A program made the position numbers and the translations under genes. The notes below the pieces were generated by a model that did not search any database, was not told where the DNA came from, and was given only the letters and a program-made list of their open reading frames with translations. DNA of 64,000 nucleotides, taken from contig JAEQBH010001849.1 in NCBI GenBank assembly GCA_016808115.1, positions 620,001 to 684,000 of the forward strand, in the 5' to 3' direction. The DNA is from Tetrastigma voinierianum. Its lineage: Eukaryota; Streptophyta; Magnoliopsida; Vitales; Vitaceae. Positions 33,750 to 46,930 of this stretch are shown piece after piece. Position 1 is the first letter of the stretch. The number at the start of each line of letters is the position of its first letter.

Positions 33750-36299
33750 CATCTTTACTCTATGTCAAGGTTGCTAAGAAATTTGTAACGATATACAATT
33801 TAACTCGTTGCCTTAATTAGTCCTCATCCAAGAACCCTAATTGAATCCAAAATAAAATCCAAATATGAATTTTTGTATCGCTAAAAAATTTAAGAATCTT
33901 ATTTTCATTGTTGTTTCTTGAAAATAATGGAATATCAATTTGAAAATTATAAAATATTTTATTTACGTGGATATAAATATATACAATTTGGCATTTATAC
34001 ATGATAAAAAAAAAAAAAAAAAAAATCTTGTACATCGTCTTGTAGTCTCCAAATTATTGCTTTTGCATGTCACCCAACCTATTCCAAATATAGAAAAATA
34101 TTAGTTCGTGTTTAAAATTTTATTAGAAAAATGAACAATAATAAGATCATTACACCCTAAATGTTAACAAATAAATTTATTAATTAAACTCATAAAAATA
34201 ATAAATTTTTTTTATTCCAATGACAAAATTTGAAAAAAAAAAAAACACATAAATTTATCTTATTTTACTAGTTGAATCTTTAATGAGTATAGCTCTCAAT
34301 ATTGTAGAACTAAAACACACATTAAGTTGAGTGAATATCTCTATTTTGTAAACAAAATAGAGAAATAATTATTCAAAATTTTCTAATTTTTGTCATTGAG
34401 TAACAATAATGCCAAACATAAGGGGCTCTATTAAATGAGCATTCATGTTTCTTCACAATTTATATGGAGTCATTTATACTTCGACTTTGATTTTGAGCCC
34501 TATGTTTTCAAAACGTGAAATTTCTTAATAACTTTTTCATATCTTACTTGTACAAGGATAACTAAACAAATAAATTATTAAAAATCTATGAGAAATTAGT
34601 TGGTCATTAAAGGAAACATCATTACCAACATTCATTACCTTTACTAATGCTAGTCGAAAAAAAAATCTATTACCTTTAGTAAGTCACACTTGTTGCAATG
34701 GCATCACCACCACACATTAAAACAACGAGGCAAGTTGTAAACATTTAGAAAAAAATCACATATAAGGCTTAAGAAGTTTATTCTTAAAGTAGACAATCAA
34801 GCACTCTTTGTCTATATATGAAGGAGGTTTATTTATTTAATTTTAAGTTATTAGATACATCATCAATTTAACTTGTTGCGGGGTGCCATCCTCATCCAAG
34901 GCAAAGAGAAACAACATGATTGTATATTCCACATATTAGAGTTGCATTCATTTGGGAAGTAATTCATACCTCATTGTCAAGGGAAGGTCTTTTTGATGCT
35001 TGACTAATTACACCACTTGAAGAAATGGGAAAACAATGTGAGCTATGGGATTTCAGAATCTCTCCTTAACTATGATAGTGCTACAATGGATGCAACAAAG
35101 CAAAGAATTCCACTGGTTCATCTTCTTTAACAATTCGTAAATATCCACAACTCAAAATGCACAATTAAAACACCTAAGATATCATTCAAAAGCTAATCAA
35201 CATTTTTCTACTGGCTTAGATCAGAGAAAAATAGACCATAAGGGAGAATGTGTAACATTACTTTACAAACAAAACAAAAGTCCAACTTAGAGCATTGAGA
35301 AAAATAACTCAGCAATAGATACATGCCAAAGATAATGATATCATGAAATCGGATAAAAATGATAACCGACAGATATATATAACTATACTTTCAAGAGGTA
35401 ACAAGGCAAGCAAGAATCCAAAGGTAAAGAAGGCAACTTGAAACATAAAGAAAATTGGGTCAAATCATTAATAAAAAGAGGTAAGACATTGAAAAATAAG
35501 AGCCATTGCAATCGGAAGCAAAATTCTCATACATCTTTATGCATTGTCCTAGAGCTTTGAACTTTCTTCTGGTGGGAAACACTGACATTTAAATCTAATG
35601 GCTTCGTAAATATTTCCCCTCATACACTAAACTTCTTTCCAATTTTAGAGAAACTGTTTCCCAAATGGGTGCCCAGAGAGTATCTCAGCATGTTTTGGCT
35701 ACCAAAATGTTTAAATAAGATCTTCATCCTGAATCATTTCAGGAAAAATGTTACAAACTCCAATCCACATAGAAATTTCCAAGATTCATAGCAACAAATC
35801 CAATTACCTAGTTTCAAGAATAAAAAGTTGCTTGACATGCTTTATATGACTTTATTTGAAGAACCCATATGCAAGAAATATAAAGGTGGTGACTCCAAGT
35901 CTTCCTAAACATTAAAAGCCAAGACTCTGTCACATAGGAAAAGAATAAATAGAGCACAAACTTAGAGATGATTAAGACAAATGAGAAACTATTGAGAACT
36001 AAAAGGAAAATATTGATAAACAAGTTCTTTAATTCAATGGAAATCTCCACCAGTAGATCCAACCACGAACGAACATCATAACCAACTTGGTTCCAGTCAA
36101 TCTCTTCTTTGTCATCTACCTCTCTACTGCTATCTAGATGAACCCTCGTGTTACCACAATTGAAAGATCTTCCTACCCAAATTTATATACACCTATTTGC
36201 TTTTTTTCATAAACCTGTACTAGGAAAGAAGAAAACAAATGCAGCTTTGGAATCTAGATCACCTGCACCAAGGATTTTTTGTCAATAAAGGGCTTTTTG
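33750..36299. other. AT-rich DNA, no gene seen
   Basis: Long stretch of AT-rich sequence with scattered short frames. I find no transposon protein motif, no LRR piece and no RNA gene. Confidence 0.55.
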
Positions 36300-36445
<146 letters not shown>

Positions 36446-36796
36446 AACAAATCGTAAATAAATAAATGCCTGACATGTAGAACAATGTAACACACACACA
36501 ACTCCACTTTACTTTAGCTTTGACTTAGCCACCTAAGTGTCATCTAGTTCTTTAATGCCTGTGATTTTTTTTTTAAATTTATTAACACTTTTTTATCGGT
36601 TGAAATTTATTAGTACTTTTTGGTTGAAATTTATTAGTACTTATGTTAAAATGTTTTAAATTTGTTTTAAATCATTAATCAAAGAAAAATATTTTCATCA
36701 ATTATTTTCTATTAACTCTCCTCGAAATGAAATATTTCTATTTTAATAATTTAACCAACACAACAATGTGCAACTCAATATCTACACATCTACTTA

Positions 36797-37456
36797 TTCT
36801 TGGGTTCCCACGAAAGTGGTTTTTTTTTTGCTTAGGAAGCCTCTTGGGGAAAAGTTTTAACCCTTGACAACTTAAAGAAGAAGGGAAGGGCCTTAGCAAA
36901 CATATGCTTTCTCTGTGAGAAAGAGGAGGGAACGGTTGATCATTTGTTAGTCCATTGCTCACAGACCAAAGTGACTTGGGAACTCCTCTTAGCTATTGTT
37001 GTGTAAAATGGGTATTCCCATTGTCCGTTAGAGAAACCATCCTCTCTTGGGGAGGCTCTTTTGTAGGGAAGAAGCATAAAAAAGCTTGGATGGCAGCCCC
37101 TCTTAGCATTTTTTGGGCCATTTGGTGTGAAAATAACTATATCACTTTTGAAAACAAAGACTTCTCAACTCAAAGGATGAAAACCTCCTTTATTTGTAAT
37201 CTATGGTCTTGGTCAAATGTATACATTGTTGAAAGGCCTAGATCCTTGGTTGATTTTTTGACATGGCTGGGATGTAGTTGAGGGTTGGTTGATATAGTCT
37301 TTTGTGGGCTGGTGGGTTTTTGTTTTGCCTATCTTTTTTCTCTTCCTTTATCCCTTGGTGGGACCCTCTTGTATACCACTGTATACCTGTAGGCCCCTTT
37401 GGGTGCTCTTTTGTTGAATATACATGCTTTTACTTATCAAAAAAAAAAAAAAAAAA
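36797..37456 (+). mobile_element. 5'-truncated LINE with 16-bp target duplication
   Basis: The insertion is flanked by the perfect repeat TCTACACATCTACTTA (36781-36796 and 37457-37472) and ends in a run of 17 A. Inside, on the plus strand, is the RT C-terminal zf-RVT region. PTKVVFFAWEASWGKVLTLD begins at about 36811, followed by CFLCEKEEGTVDHLLVHC (a zinc-binding cluster) and, after one frameshift near 36990, AAPLSIFWAIWCENN and ICNLWSWSNVYIVERPRSL. The 3' UTR has GTATACCACTGTATACCTGT. Intact duplications and a clean A tail make it one of the younger insertions here. Confidence 0.93.
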
Positions 37457-37619
37457 TCTACACATCTACTTAATTGAAAAAAGCTTGAGTAAACAAATAT
37501 AAACATGTTGACTTTAGTAAAAAATCTAGCTAGTCTCATGACTTCTCATTTCTTTTTCTTTCAATAGACTTTTCTACAGGGAAGTCATATTTTAATTGTT
37601 AGTTTTCACCTTAATTTTA

Positions 37620-37880
37620 ATATTTAATATATATATGATTGGTAAATAGTAATATATTGATTAAAAAGGAGGAGGCCCAAGCTGCCAAAGAGTATGCTGG
37701 GAGTGTACTTAAGAGGAGCCAGAGTGGAGAACAAAAGGAGAGCCAAAAGAGAAGACAAAGAAAACCCAGCAGTCCATACATATATCTATATATATATATG
37801 TAACAATACCTCAAAAAAGAAAGAAAAATCAAAAGAAAAAAGGAAGACATTCTTAGATGAAGCAGAAGGATCTGCCTAGT
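37620..37880 (-). mobile_element. LINE 3' UTR fragment
   Basis: On the minus strand the sequence GTACACTCCCAGCATACTCT TTGGC, GGGCCTCCTCCTTTTTAATC and ATATATTACTATTTACCAAT resembles LINE 3' UTR ends seen at 23760 and 24400. No coding part is present. Confidence 0.5.
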
Positions 37881-38029
37881 GACAGAAGTGAAAGGTATTG
37901 GTCAAAACAAAAAAATTAAATGCAGTAAACAAGACTAAAAATACTGTAGAAAGCAAATTTACGGAAAAGAGAGGAGATAATAGTTCCAAAGAGGTGGCTG
38001 AAAACCCTAAAATACTTGCTAAATAGTGA

Positions 38030-38193
38030 AGAGGTATTAGTATTGTCATGACCATAATGAAATCAACAAACTTATTACTTTAAGACAAACATTTTAATTG
38101 GCCAAGTTCATAGGAAATTGACCCGAAAGCCATTTCATTCCATAAGTTTAAAATTTCTAAACTTCTACATTCTCCAAGAGCTGGAAAAGAATA
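38030..38193 (-). pseudogene. LRR receptor-like protein gene, downstream piece
   Basis: The minus-strand translation ALGECRSLEILNLWNEMAFG SISYELGQLKCL shows LRR periodicity (LGECxSLExLxLxxNxxxGSIxxxLGQLKxL), followed in frame by a stop and SNKFVDFI. This is the repeat that would follow the piece at 41618-41774. The two are separated by the PIF/Harbinger-like element, whose TAA target copies sit at 38194-38196 and 41615-41617. The gene therefore ran from right to left through this locus. The rest of the LRR domain and the membrane anchor were not found further left. Confidence 0.78.
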
Positions 38194-38196
38194 TAA

Positions 38197-41100
38197 GGGT
38201 GTGTTTGGATCATGGGAATGGAGAGATGGAATGGAAATGTCATTACCCTTTCATCACATTCCCATGTTTGGATGAAATTTAAGCAAAAAGGAATGAAATG
38301 AAAACTAATTCAAAGGGGAATCGAATTCTACGCTAAGTAAGTTTAGATTATCTTAAAAATACCACAGATTTTTATAATAATTTTTATTATATATTAGGAG
38401 TAAAATTGAAACCAAACTTAGGTTTTAAGGAGGAGCGATAAATTGTGAAATTGTGAAAAGTGAAATGAATATGTGAGCATATGATTAAATATTATATATT
38501 AAAATGAGAAATTGATTGATTCCGGAAATAAACCCAAGTGAAAAAGTGCAAATTTTTAAATTTTTAAAATGAGGACCTAAGAGTCAAATGATAGCTTAAA
38601 TGCTAATGTGAAATAAATGATAAGTGAATGTGAAAATAAGGAGACTAGTAAGCTTTAAGTGAGAAAAATGAAAAATGGGATTTAATGAAAGAGCCAAACA
38701 TGGCCTTAAGAGAAATAAGAGATATTAGACCACATTTGGTCTTAGAAGGCTCATTTGAACCAAAAACGTTTTGGAGACAAGAGAGAGAGAGAAGAGCTAG
38801 GGTTTGGAAATAGTTGGAGATTGATGTGAATCTCTCCATGTTTGTGCTAGATTTACAAGATTGTTGAAGAAGAAGGCTAAGGCTTCAAAGGACAAGAGAT
38901 TTCAAGGTATGACACAAACCCTAAATTTCTTCTAATGATGTTTGGGTTGAAAGAACCCCTAATCCATCCATGGGTTTTGCTGTGGTTGGTTTAGGAAGGT
39001 ATTAGGATATTCTTGGAGACAGTTCCACTTGGTTGTTTTGAGTTTTGAGGATTTTGGAAAAATCACAAAAGGGAAAAACATAAATCTGAGCAAACACGGG
39101 AACCTACGGCTGGCTTAAGGCACCCACACGCGGCGTGGCCTGCGCCACGGCGTGGGCTGCAGTTGAAGGGCAAAAGCCCCCGCCCCTCGGGTGCGCTATG
39201 GCGTAGACCTTTATTCCCACTTTGAGAGCAAATTTTGGATTTTGTTCCGAAAGTCTATGTTACATAAGTGATAGTTTAGGACCTATCAAATGGGTGTGGG
39301 GTTGGGAATAAGGATAAAACTAAACGAAAAACGTATCGTATCTCGCTGCCTCGGCGAGTTCATCTTTGGGCAGACTTAGTGTCTTAACCCAAGACCGTTA
39401 ACAAAGATAAATTTGTCATTCACTAAAAATGTTTAATAATTGTTTATCCACTAAGAGTGGCGTAATTGTTATTGACTAGGGACGGGTGAGGATCACCTAA
39501 CCTAGGACGAGATCGAAGGGAAGGAAGCGACAGGTAAGCCGGTTTGTTCACTAACCCTCTATTCTTATTTCAAGTGTTTTGGTAGTATACCAAATAAATC
39601 TGAAATGAGTATATCTTTAAAATGATATTACGAAAGTACATATGGATTGGAAAATGTGATATTTGAAATGTTTGACAATTAATTTCATGTGAGTGATTAA
39701 TAACGAATTGGTCAATTCTTGACATCTTGAATTGAATCGATATACTAAACGACCAACATGGCGGGATTCACCAACTGAATCCGTCATGAAGGCAACCCGA
39801 AATTGTCCAATGTCCCTTGGCCAGGATACCACCAATGGCGTCTTTCATGATGGCGTATGACATTTAAAATACTACATGCTAAGGTGCCTTCAATCGGCGT
39901 CAGGCACTGATGGGAGACGGGGTAGCGAATGTGTAAGCGCACATTGCAAGATAGAAATAAAAGGGCGGGATTCATAGAGCGAATCGTCATGAATTTGAAT
40001 TGTATAGACAAAGTGAAATAACAAACTTTGATCAATGAAAATGAGATTTGTAAACTAAATACGTCCTTAAGAGTATATGTTTTAATCTCATGATTTGACT
40101 TAATGATTTGTTGCATGTGGAATTGCATATTTTGACATGATCAATGATTTGTAAAGTGAAAGCATGTGAAAATGAATAAGCATGAGTATAGTTTGATATA
40201 AAAGGCATGGTTTTATGATAAATGCATGTCATGTTAAACTGAAAATTGGAATAGAGCTGTATAGAACCACTAAGCATGAAAATGCTTAGCGTATGGATTT
40301 TGCTCTATCGCGGGTTTGTCAGCGAGGAAAGAAGACAAGATCGAGCGCGAGTCATAGAAGGTTGCGGTGTATAAGTATATACCCCGCCATATGCATAGAA
40401 TTTCTTTTTGAACATGTGACATTTTGTGAACAAAAGAGTTGAACTCTGAACCATTGTTTGTATATCATTTTGTAAAGGCATGATAGGCCATTTTGTAAAC
40501 GAATTGTATAAGAGTAAACGTTTTTGGGCCTACCATTTGAAATGCTTCCGCGTAATTGAAAACTCTAAAATGAAATGACATAAATAAATGTTTTGATAAG
40601 ATAAATGAAAGCGGTGAAATGCTTAAGACTCTGGTTCGGATCCGCCATTCGGGTCAGGCCTGGGATTCAGGTCGCGACACTTTTGAAAAAGAAAACAAAT
40701 CAATAAAAGTAAATAAAAAGAATTAAACGAGCATCCCGGCAGATTAGAAGGATCCATGTCGAATTCGAATTGGAAAGGGTGCTACATGGAAATTCATAGA
40801 TATGGTGTTCTCTGTTCACCTTCTCCTTTTTGACAACTATTCACCCTTCTCCTTAAAAAACATAAAAACTTAAAATTATTATTTTACCTCTAACCTTTTG
40901 TTCATCAGGCCCAACAAATCCAATTAGTAATTTAAAGCATTTTATGAAAGCTATGTGATTGCAAATACAAAAAATTGTCTTGGATGTATTTTGAATTTTT
41001 TTATTCACGCTTTTTTATGAGAAAGTACATTAACATTTTATTTTATCATTAAATTTATAATCTTGTTAAAACATTTTTATAAAACTGTTACATAAAAACT

Positions 41101-41614
41101 AAGAATATGCGTATTAATGGTTCTAAAAACCAATTCTAAAAATTATTTATATTTTAAAAATAATTTTAATTTATAATATTTTATTTTAATCACATGACTA
41201 TAATTATTTTTTAAAAATGAAAACAATAGAGAATAATTAAAATACTTTATCTACCAATAAATGATGTTAGTTTAAAAAAAACAATAAATGCCGTTTTTAA
41301 AAAAAAAGTTCTAAAAAGAGCGTTTGTAAGTTATTTCTAGAAATAACTTTACATTTTTATTAGAGAAAGAAAAATGAAATAACAATTATTTAAAATCATG
41401 TAGTAGGGTATTATTGTCAATTTATTTCTTTTTCATTTCAATTCCTAGTATTACCAAATAGTGGAAGAGAAATAAACTATCATTCCCATATAAGATTCCT
41501 AAACTAATCCAAACACTAAGAATGAAATCAAATTATTGATTCCATTCCATGAGAAAAAAGAATGAAAAGGGATTATTCATTCCCATTCCTCATTCCAATG
41601 TACCAAACACACCT
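38197..41614. mobile_element. PIF/Harbinger-like element, host to a solo LTR
   Basis: The left end GGGTGTGTTTGGATCATGGG (38197) and the right end CCAAACACACCT (41614) are inverted repeats. Both are followed inward by GGAATGGAATGG-like sequence in inverted orientation, and each is flanked by TAA, the three-base duplication typical of PIF/Harbinger insertions. No transposase is visible. Most of the interior is a gypsy solo LTR, so the element without it would be only about 1.1 kb, a MITE-like non-autonomous copy. It sits inside the LRR gene. Confidence 0.65.
38430..40679 (+). repeat. Gypsy (Tekay/Del-like) solo LTR
   Basis: The 3' end GGGATTCAGGTCGCGACA (to 40679), preceded by GGTTCGGATCCGCCATTCGG, is the typical end of Tekay/Del LTRs. 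It is followed not by a primer site but by AT-rich flank, hence a solo LTR. The start near 38430-38450 is uncertain. Internal GC-rich GCGCCACGGCGTGGGC (about 39140) and CTATCGCGGGTTTGTCAGCG (about 40303) are characteristic of such LTRs. No target duplication was confirmed. Confidence 0.6.
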
Positions 41615-41617
41615 TAA

Positions 41618-41774
41618 AAGTTTATTTCCTCTCAACACTAAAAGCTCTAAACTTTTTCCAGGCTTATCATATGACAACTTCGGAAGTTGGAAAACACAAA
41701 GATTTCCTAGAGATCTCAGTATGTCTTCTTCGAGAGCATTGTATGATAGATCAAGGTATGAGATAGAAGTGAGG
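41618..41774 (-). pseudogene. LRR receptor-like protein gene, middle piece
   Basis: The minus strand is open and reads LTSISYLDLSYNALEEDILR SLGNLC then SLELLVLRGNKL. These are two consecutive plant extracellular LRRs (LxxLxLSxNxLxxxIPxxLGNL). It is bounded on the right by the TGAGG target copy of the chromovirus and on the left by the TAA target copy of the PIF-like element. Receptor-like proteins of this class (Cf/EIX type) sense extracellular signals at the plasma membrane. Family assignment is by LRR style only. Confidence 0.85.
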
Positions 41775-43614
41775 TGTGGCTGACCCCAGCCAAGGTGTCG
41801 GGATTGACAACCCGAATCAGCATATAGAATACTGTGGATGTCGGGTAACGAAACATCGCTCCGCAATCGGGCGAGTAAACATGCAGGAGTCTACCCCCAG
41901 TACAAAACTTGTCCTAATAATCAGCAATGGCGACCTGGTCGCGTGCAGGTAAAATAGTAATTAAAGCGGGCCCCTGCATCAATACTCACAAAACACATCA
42001 ACTATATACAATAGTTCAAGAGTTAATAAATTACTCTTTACCAAGCATATATCAAAATTTAGAGTTTCAATACATGTTATACAAAAAGAATACCCAAAGC
42101 CACAACCCGACTTTCTTATAAAAGCGCGACTCACAGTGAGTCTTGTCCTCCTGTGCGCTCCACTGTACGAAATGGTGATCCTCGATAGGGTGAGCAAAGC
42201 CCAGTAGTGATAATTTCGTACCTGGGTTCTCCCCACCTAAGTGCACATGTCATAGCAAACAATCACATCCAAGCAATTTCATGAACCTACTCGAATGTTT
42301 ACATGCACCCCAGAGCCAGCATCTCGAGTCCTGTAGGCCTCTCACACATATGCACAAGTAGAATGCGAGTAAAATAATGAGTTTTCAAAACAAAGCTATT
42401 TGTTCTTTGAAAACACACTCTAGAAGTTTCGGTAAATATTGGACCTACCTTTGGGCGAATTCTTTGGATGACTCTGCGAAGCAGTCATGATCCTCGTCCA
42501 GAAGTGATCTATTGGACGTCCTCAGTGATTCTTCAAGGAAAATCTTTCATGAAATTCCTTTCACAAACATTTTGATTTTGTTTCATTCATATGTGCCACT
42601 CACACCTAATATTCTAGGCTGCCCTAGTGCATATAAAATGCATCATGCCAATTCCAAAATAGCCATGCTAATATATAAAACATGTATATATATTAACATA
42701 ATTAATTCAAAAAAATCATGTTATTATATTTCACATTAATAACACCAAAATTAGCTCACATGGGCTAATTAGCAAACACAAGCAATTCATTTTGAATCAC
42801 TTACAACACACATTTTCATACCAAGAAAATCACGTCACTATTCACGTGAACAATGAAACCATCGGGTTGGCACTGTTCACGGCCACAAAATTTGGGATTT
42901 TCTCCACTCGGTTCAAAGGTTTGAGATCAATTCTGACTAAAACAAGCCTCGAGAATATCCTAACCATAAACATGGCTCTTGGCCAAAGAATATCACAAGT
43001 AGGAAAAGATCCTACCTCTTGGAGTTATGAGACTCCCACCAAATCGGTGTCCACTTGGCACGTAGCCCTTATCGCGTAGATCGTTTTTTAGCCCTAGTAC
43101 TCAGTCGAGACAGACGGTCAGAGCAATGTGAATCTAGAGAGGAAGGGCTCTCTCTCTCTAAAACTCAAAATTCCCATCCACTGCCGATTTTTGTTCTTCC
43201 CCTGCACGTTTTCTCTTTTTGTTTGAGAAGACAACTATTCAAGTTTTGTCTTATTATCTCATTAACATTTTATTTAATTCCCAATGTGTCCATTTTCTTG
43301 ATTTTTAACACTTGGCACAATCTAGGCTATTCATTTCCTCCTCTCTCTACTCTGTACAATGTGCTGTGATACGTATGATAGGTGGCTTTTGTTACGTATG
43401 CTGAAGTGGATTTCACGGCGCAGATCTTTCGGTCTTTCCCCAAAAGCGTGGGAGTGTCTCGAAGGTCGTGAGAGATTTGGCGTGTTGTGGCCTAGATTTC
43501 ACGAGGTGATTCAGACGAGACAGTCCGTTTTTCATCAGAGATCTGAAAAATTTCGGGTTTTGACCCGAGTCTGGATTTCCCTTTTTCGGAAAATTAGAAT
43601 TTTCCGGGTTTATT
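41775..43614 (-). repeat. 3' LTR of the chromovirus (full length, ~1.84 kb)
   Basis: The plus strand runs from TGTGGCTGACCCCAGCC to a degenerate end near GGGTTTAT (about 43614). It shares CCAAGAAAATCACGTCACTA and the following ~780 bases with the right LTR, and its first ~60 bases match the start of the right LTR at 48729. It contains CTCTCTCTCTC leader-like sequence near 43150. Confidence 0.85.
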
Positions 43615-43630
43615 CTCCCCTCCTTAAAAG
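43615..43630 (-). other. Polypurine tract of the chromovirus
   Basis: The plus strand CTCCCCTCCTTAAAAGG is, on the minus strand, CCTTTTAAGGAGGGGAG directly before the 3' LTR, the expected place and composition for plus-strand priming. Confidence 0.7.
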
Positions 43631-43769
43631 GAATTTCGTCTGAAATTTTTGTCTGATGACGAATCACACATGCATATGCAACGTGCACAATACCATGCAT
43701 GTAAAACCGAGTCATTTAAGTATTAAGCGGCTAAACCCACGTGCCTTCATCCTAAACACGAAGGGATCG

Positions 43770-44200
43770 GTGGCCCGCATCGTGTCCTCGCTCCCGTTGG
43801 CTCCATCAGGTCCAGATCTTTGCCATAGCACCCTCGCTGCCTCCGCGGTCTTCGTGACCTGATCCGGCTATCACAATGTACCTTTGGTCCTCTCGAAGGT
43901 CAGTGTGTCAGCCTCGATCTTTCCCGAATCCACTTTACGCGGGCCGGATCGGGTGCCTCGAGAGCATGGGACGTAAATGCCTTGTGGACCTTGACATGTG
44001 GGCGGTAAAACCAACCGGTCACGCCTCTGATTGCCTGCCCTCTCAGAGTATCTCGAAGGGCCCGATAAACCTCGGTAGCTTCGCAAACTGGGACGCCACT
44101 CCTCTCTTAGACATCACCTTGAGAAGATGTGATCTGTTCGAACTCTAAGGGTCGACATCGTACATCAACATAAGCTCTTCTACGTCGGCGTGAGAAAGGC
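43770..44200 (-). pseudogene. Chromovirus integrase C-terminus
   Basis: Minus-strand pieces include RFIGPFEIL at about 44050-44080, followed by a region whose spacing fits the A-YRLALPP...VFHVSMLR motif of gypsy integrase C-termini. No intact chromodomain motif is readable. Frameshifts are dense and the Tekay assignment rests on RT, LTR and primer features. Confidence 0.5.
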
Positions 44201-44249
44201 TATCATAAGCTCACCTTACGGAGGTGTCTCTAATCAGATGAGACTCGAG

Positions 44250-45240
44250 TGTGGAACTCTCTCCCACCTCGATCCAACATAGCGAGCTGCATGGCCTCCC
44301 ATACAATGCCTCATATGCCATCTGTATGCTCTTTGATAAGCGTTGTTGTGGCGAATTCCACTAAGACGAGTGCTCTTCCCGGCTACCCTTATGATCGGGT
44401 AGCATGCTTTCGCAACATGTCCTGCAACACTTGTATGGTCTTCTCGGGTATTAATACATTTGTGGAATTGACGTACTCATGGTCAGCTAGTGTGCCCATG
44501 CCTTTGGAAACTCTTCAAAAGTCGTTGTAAACCTCGGAGTCCTATCAATACTATGGATCACGGTACTCCATGTGAGTGGACTATCTCTCGGTTCTCTGGC
44601 CAGGTAGAATCTCTCGATGTGAAGGTCATACACTTGCGACTACGAAAATGTGCTGACTTTGTGAGCCAGTCCACTATCACCCATACCGCATCATGTCCCT
44701 GCGGGGTCCATGGAAAGTGGGTCACAAAATCCATCGTGACGTGCTTCCACTTCCACTCAACCACCTCCAATGGCTGAAGTAGCCCTGCTGGCTTCTGGTG
44801 CTTAGCCTTAACCTGTTGACACGTGAGACATCGTCGAACAAAGTCCCTTACGTGTCTCTTCATCCCGCTCCAGTAGTATTGGCGATGAAGATCCTAGTAC
44901 ATCTTCGTACCTGAATGCACAGCAAATCGAGAGTAGTGAAACTCCATGAGAATATCCTCTCTCAAATCGGTCAACTGGGAACCACTACCCGTCCTCTATA
45001 TCGAAGACTACCATCTACATGAATGGTCCAGCCCTCGTCACCCATACCTAACCGTACCCGGTCCTTGATGGACACTATCTCTGCTTCCTGCCCCTAGGAC
45101 TCAATCACTCTGCTCAACAGAAACGATGTAGCTACTAAACTCCCCAACGTACCCTGAGTTTGCTCGCGGTACTGTAGCCCCAATGTCCCACGATTTCGAG
45201 CATACTTCCCTCACGGGGAAGCTATACTAGCCAATGCTCC
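44250..45240 (-). pseudogene. Chromovirus integrase, zinc finger and core
   Basis: The frame 44558-44863 carries FVRRCLTCQQVKAKHQKPAG, the CxxC half of the HHCC zinc finger plus linker. It is followed by WKWKHVTMDFVTHFPWTP and DAVWVIVDWLTKSAHF, the first catalytic Asp (MDF) region of gypsy integrase. The rest of the core lies in broken frames to the left. Confidence 0.85.
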
Positions 45241-45250
45241 CGTGACTTCA

Positions 45251-45660
45251 TTAAGTGCGTAGCACACATTTTTCCTTACCAAGATGGTAATGCAAAGTGA
45301 AGTCATAATCCTCTAGGAACTCCATCCATCTGCGTTGCCTCATGTTGAGGTCCCGTTGCGTGAAAATATACTTTACACTTTTGTGGTCTAAGTACACCTC
45401 GAACTGCTCGCCATATAAGTAGTGGCGCCAGATCTTCAAGGCAAAGACTACGGCCACCAACTCCATGTCATGTGTGGGGTAATTCTGCTCATGATTCTTC
45501 AACTAACGGGAACCATAAGCTACTACCCTCCGAGTTTGCATCGAAACACATCCCGATCCAGGCCCTCGAAATATCCACGATACCGCTGTGTACCTGTCCC
45601 TGTCGGAGACTACTCGAGATGAGCTGAAGTAAGCCTCCTCTTCAACTCCTGGAATGCCTC
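45251..45660 (-). pseudogene. Chromovirus RNase H
   Basis: The frame 45251-45502 reads NHEQNYPTHDMELVAVVFAL KIWRHYLYGE and then FEVYLDHKSVKYIFTQRDLN MRQRRW. This is the gypsy RNase H pattern with the DxEL (here HDMEL) and Y-DHKSLKY motifs. It removes RNA from the cDNA hybrid. It lies directly downstream of RT. Confidence 0.9.
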
Positions 45661-45679
45661 CTCCTTGTCAGTCCTCCCA

Positions 45680-46420
45680 ATCAAACTTGACCTCCTTAGG
45701 GTCAATCTCGTCATAAATTGCCGCTAATCGGAGAAATCCTTAATGAATCTCTGTAGTACCCAACCAATCCCAAGAACTAAGTATCTCAGTGACCCGGCCT
45801 CTCCCGGAGCTCATCGCGGCTGGACATTCTGCGGGTCCAGCGGCACGCTGATGCGACACCACGTGTCCTAAAAATCTCACCTCATTAAGCCGGCTTCGCG
45901 CCTGCGAGCTTGGCGTCACGGTGATGATCTCGGCAGGCGTAAAGCGATCCTCCGGTGATACTCGTAGCCCACTGCGGTGGGTAGGTCGAATGTCATCCCA
46001 CGAAGACCGACAAAGTGATCTAGATAGGGTTGGAATACCCTATGCATGAGTCCATGAATCTTTCTTTGGCGCATTCGTCAATCCAAAGACATCGCGTAAG
46101 CTCAAGTGCAGCCAGCAGCGTCTGACGTCTTAAGGATATCTATCTCCCTAACCCTCAGCTGATGGTAACTAGTGCGAAGGTCTATCTTAGAGTAGACTCG
46201 CGCTCCTCTCAACTGATCAAACAAATCGTTAATCCTCGGCAATGGGTACCGATTCTTGACCGTAACCCTGTTCAATTGCTTGTAATCAATGCATAGTCGA
46301 AGAGTCTTGTCCTTCTTCTTCGCAAATAGAACCGGAGCGCCCCATGATGAAGTGCTCGATTACAATGAACCCCTGTCCATTAACTCACTGTGTTGGACTG
46401 CGAAAGGTTCTATGACTCAG
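45680..46420 (-). pseudogene. Chromovirus reverse transcriptase
   Basis: From about 46350 leftward the minus strand is open for GAPVLFAKKKDKTLRLCIDY, KQLNRVTVKNRYPLPRINDL FDQL and RVYSKIDLRTSYHQLRV, covering RT blocks 1-3 including the first catalytic Asp region (KIDL). After DILKTSD frames break. RQRKIHGLMHRVF is the degenerate AP-AFM-LMNRVF block. I could not find an intact FxDD catalytic box. Confidence 0.88.
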
Positions 46421-46559
46421 CTGGTGCCCGTCCTATGCGGGTCGCCCAGAGATGGGCGAAGTACCGGGGTGTAACTCGTCCCAAAGTCTACAACCCTTTG
46501 CTGGAGGCAATATCGTTAGCTCATCGGGAAAAACATCCCTCGTACTCCGCAGTTCTTTC

Positions 46560-46930
46560 GAGGTAGATCTGGTGATCTCACCTCGTCCTCTGGGAGTAAG
46601 GCACTAGCCAACTCCGCAGTTGTCCTTGACACCTGGACTCGTACACTGTATGGGGAAAAATGTCATGCTTGTTCCTGAGTACAGCCACGAGTCAAGTCAC
46701 GTGTGTAGGCGGTAGCCCTCCTGCTCTGTCGATGCGACTCACGTAAGTTGTCGACGATCCATCCATGGATGACGTCAAACTCCCCAACATGTCCGCGACC
46801 TTCGGGTCCCTTTGTGAGTAGAATCCTGAGATCTCTAACTGCCTTGAGACATATCATCCTATCCTCACCTTTGATCCACTGAGGAGAACTCACATACAAA
46901 GGCTTCTCAAGGCCTCAACCTCTAAGCCCA
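46560..46930 (-). pseudogene. Chromovirus protease region
   Basis: The frame 46663-46899 includes VGEFDVIHGWIVDNLRESHR, a decayed form of the DFDVILGMDWL-x2-H segment that ends gypsy retropepsins. The active-site DSG was not found. Confidence 0.6.
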
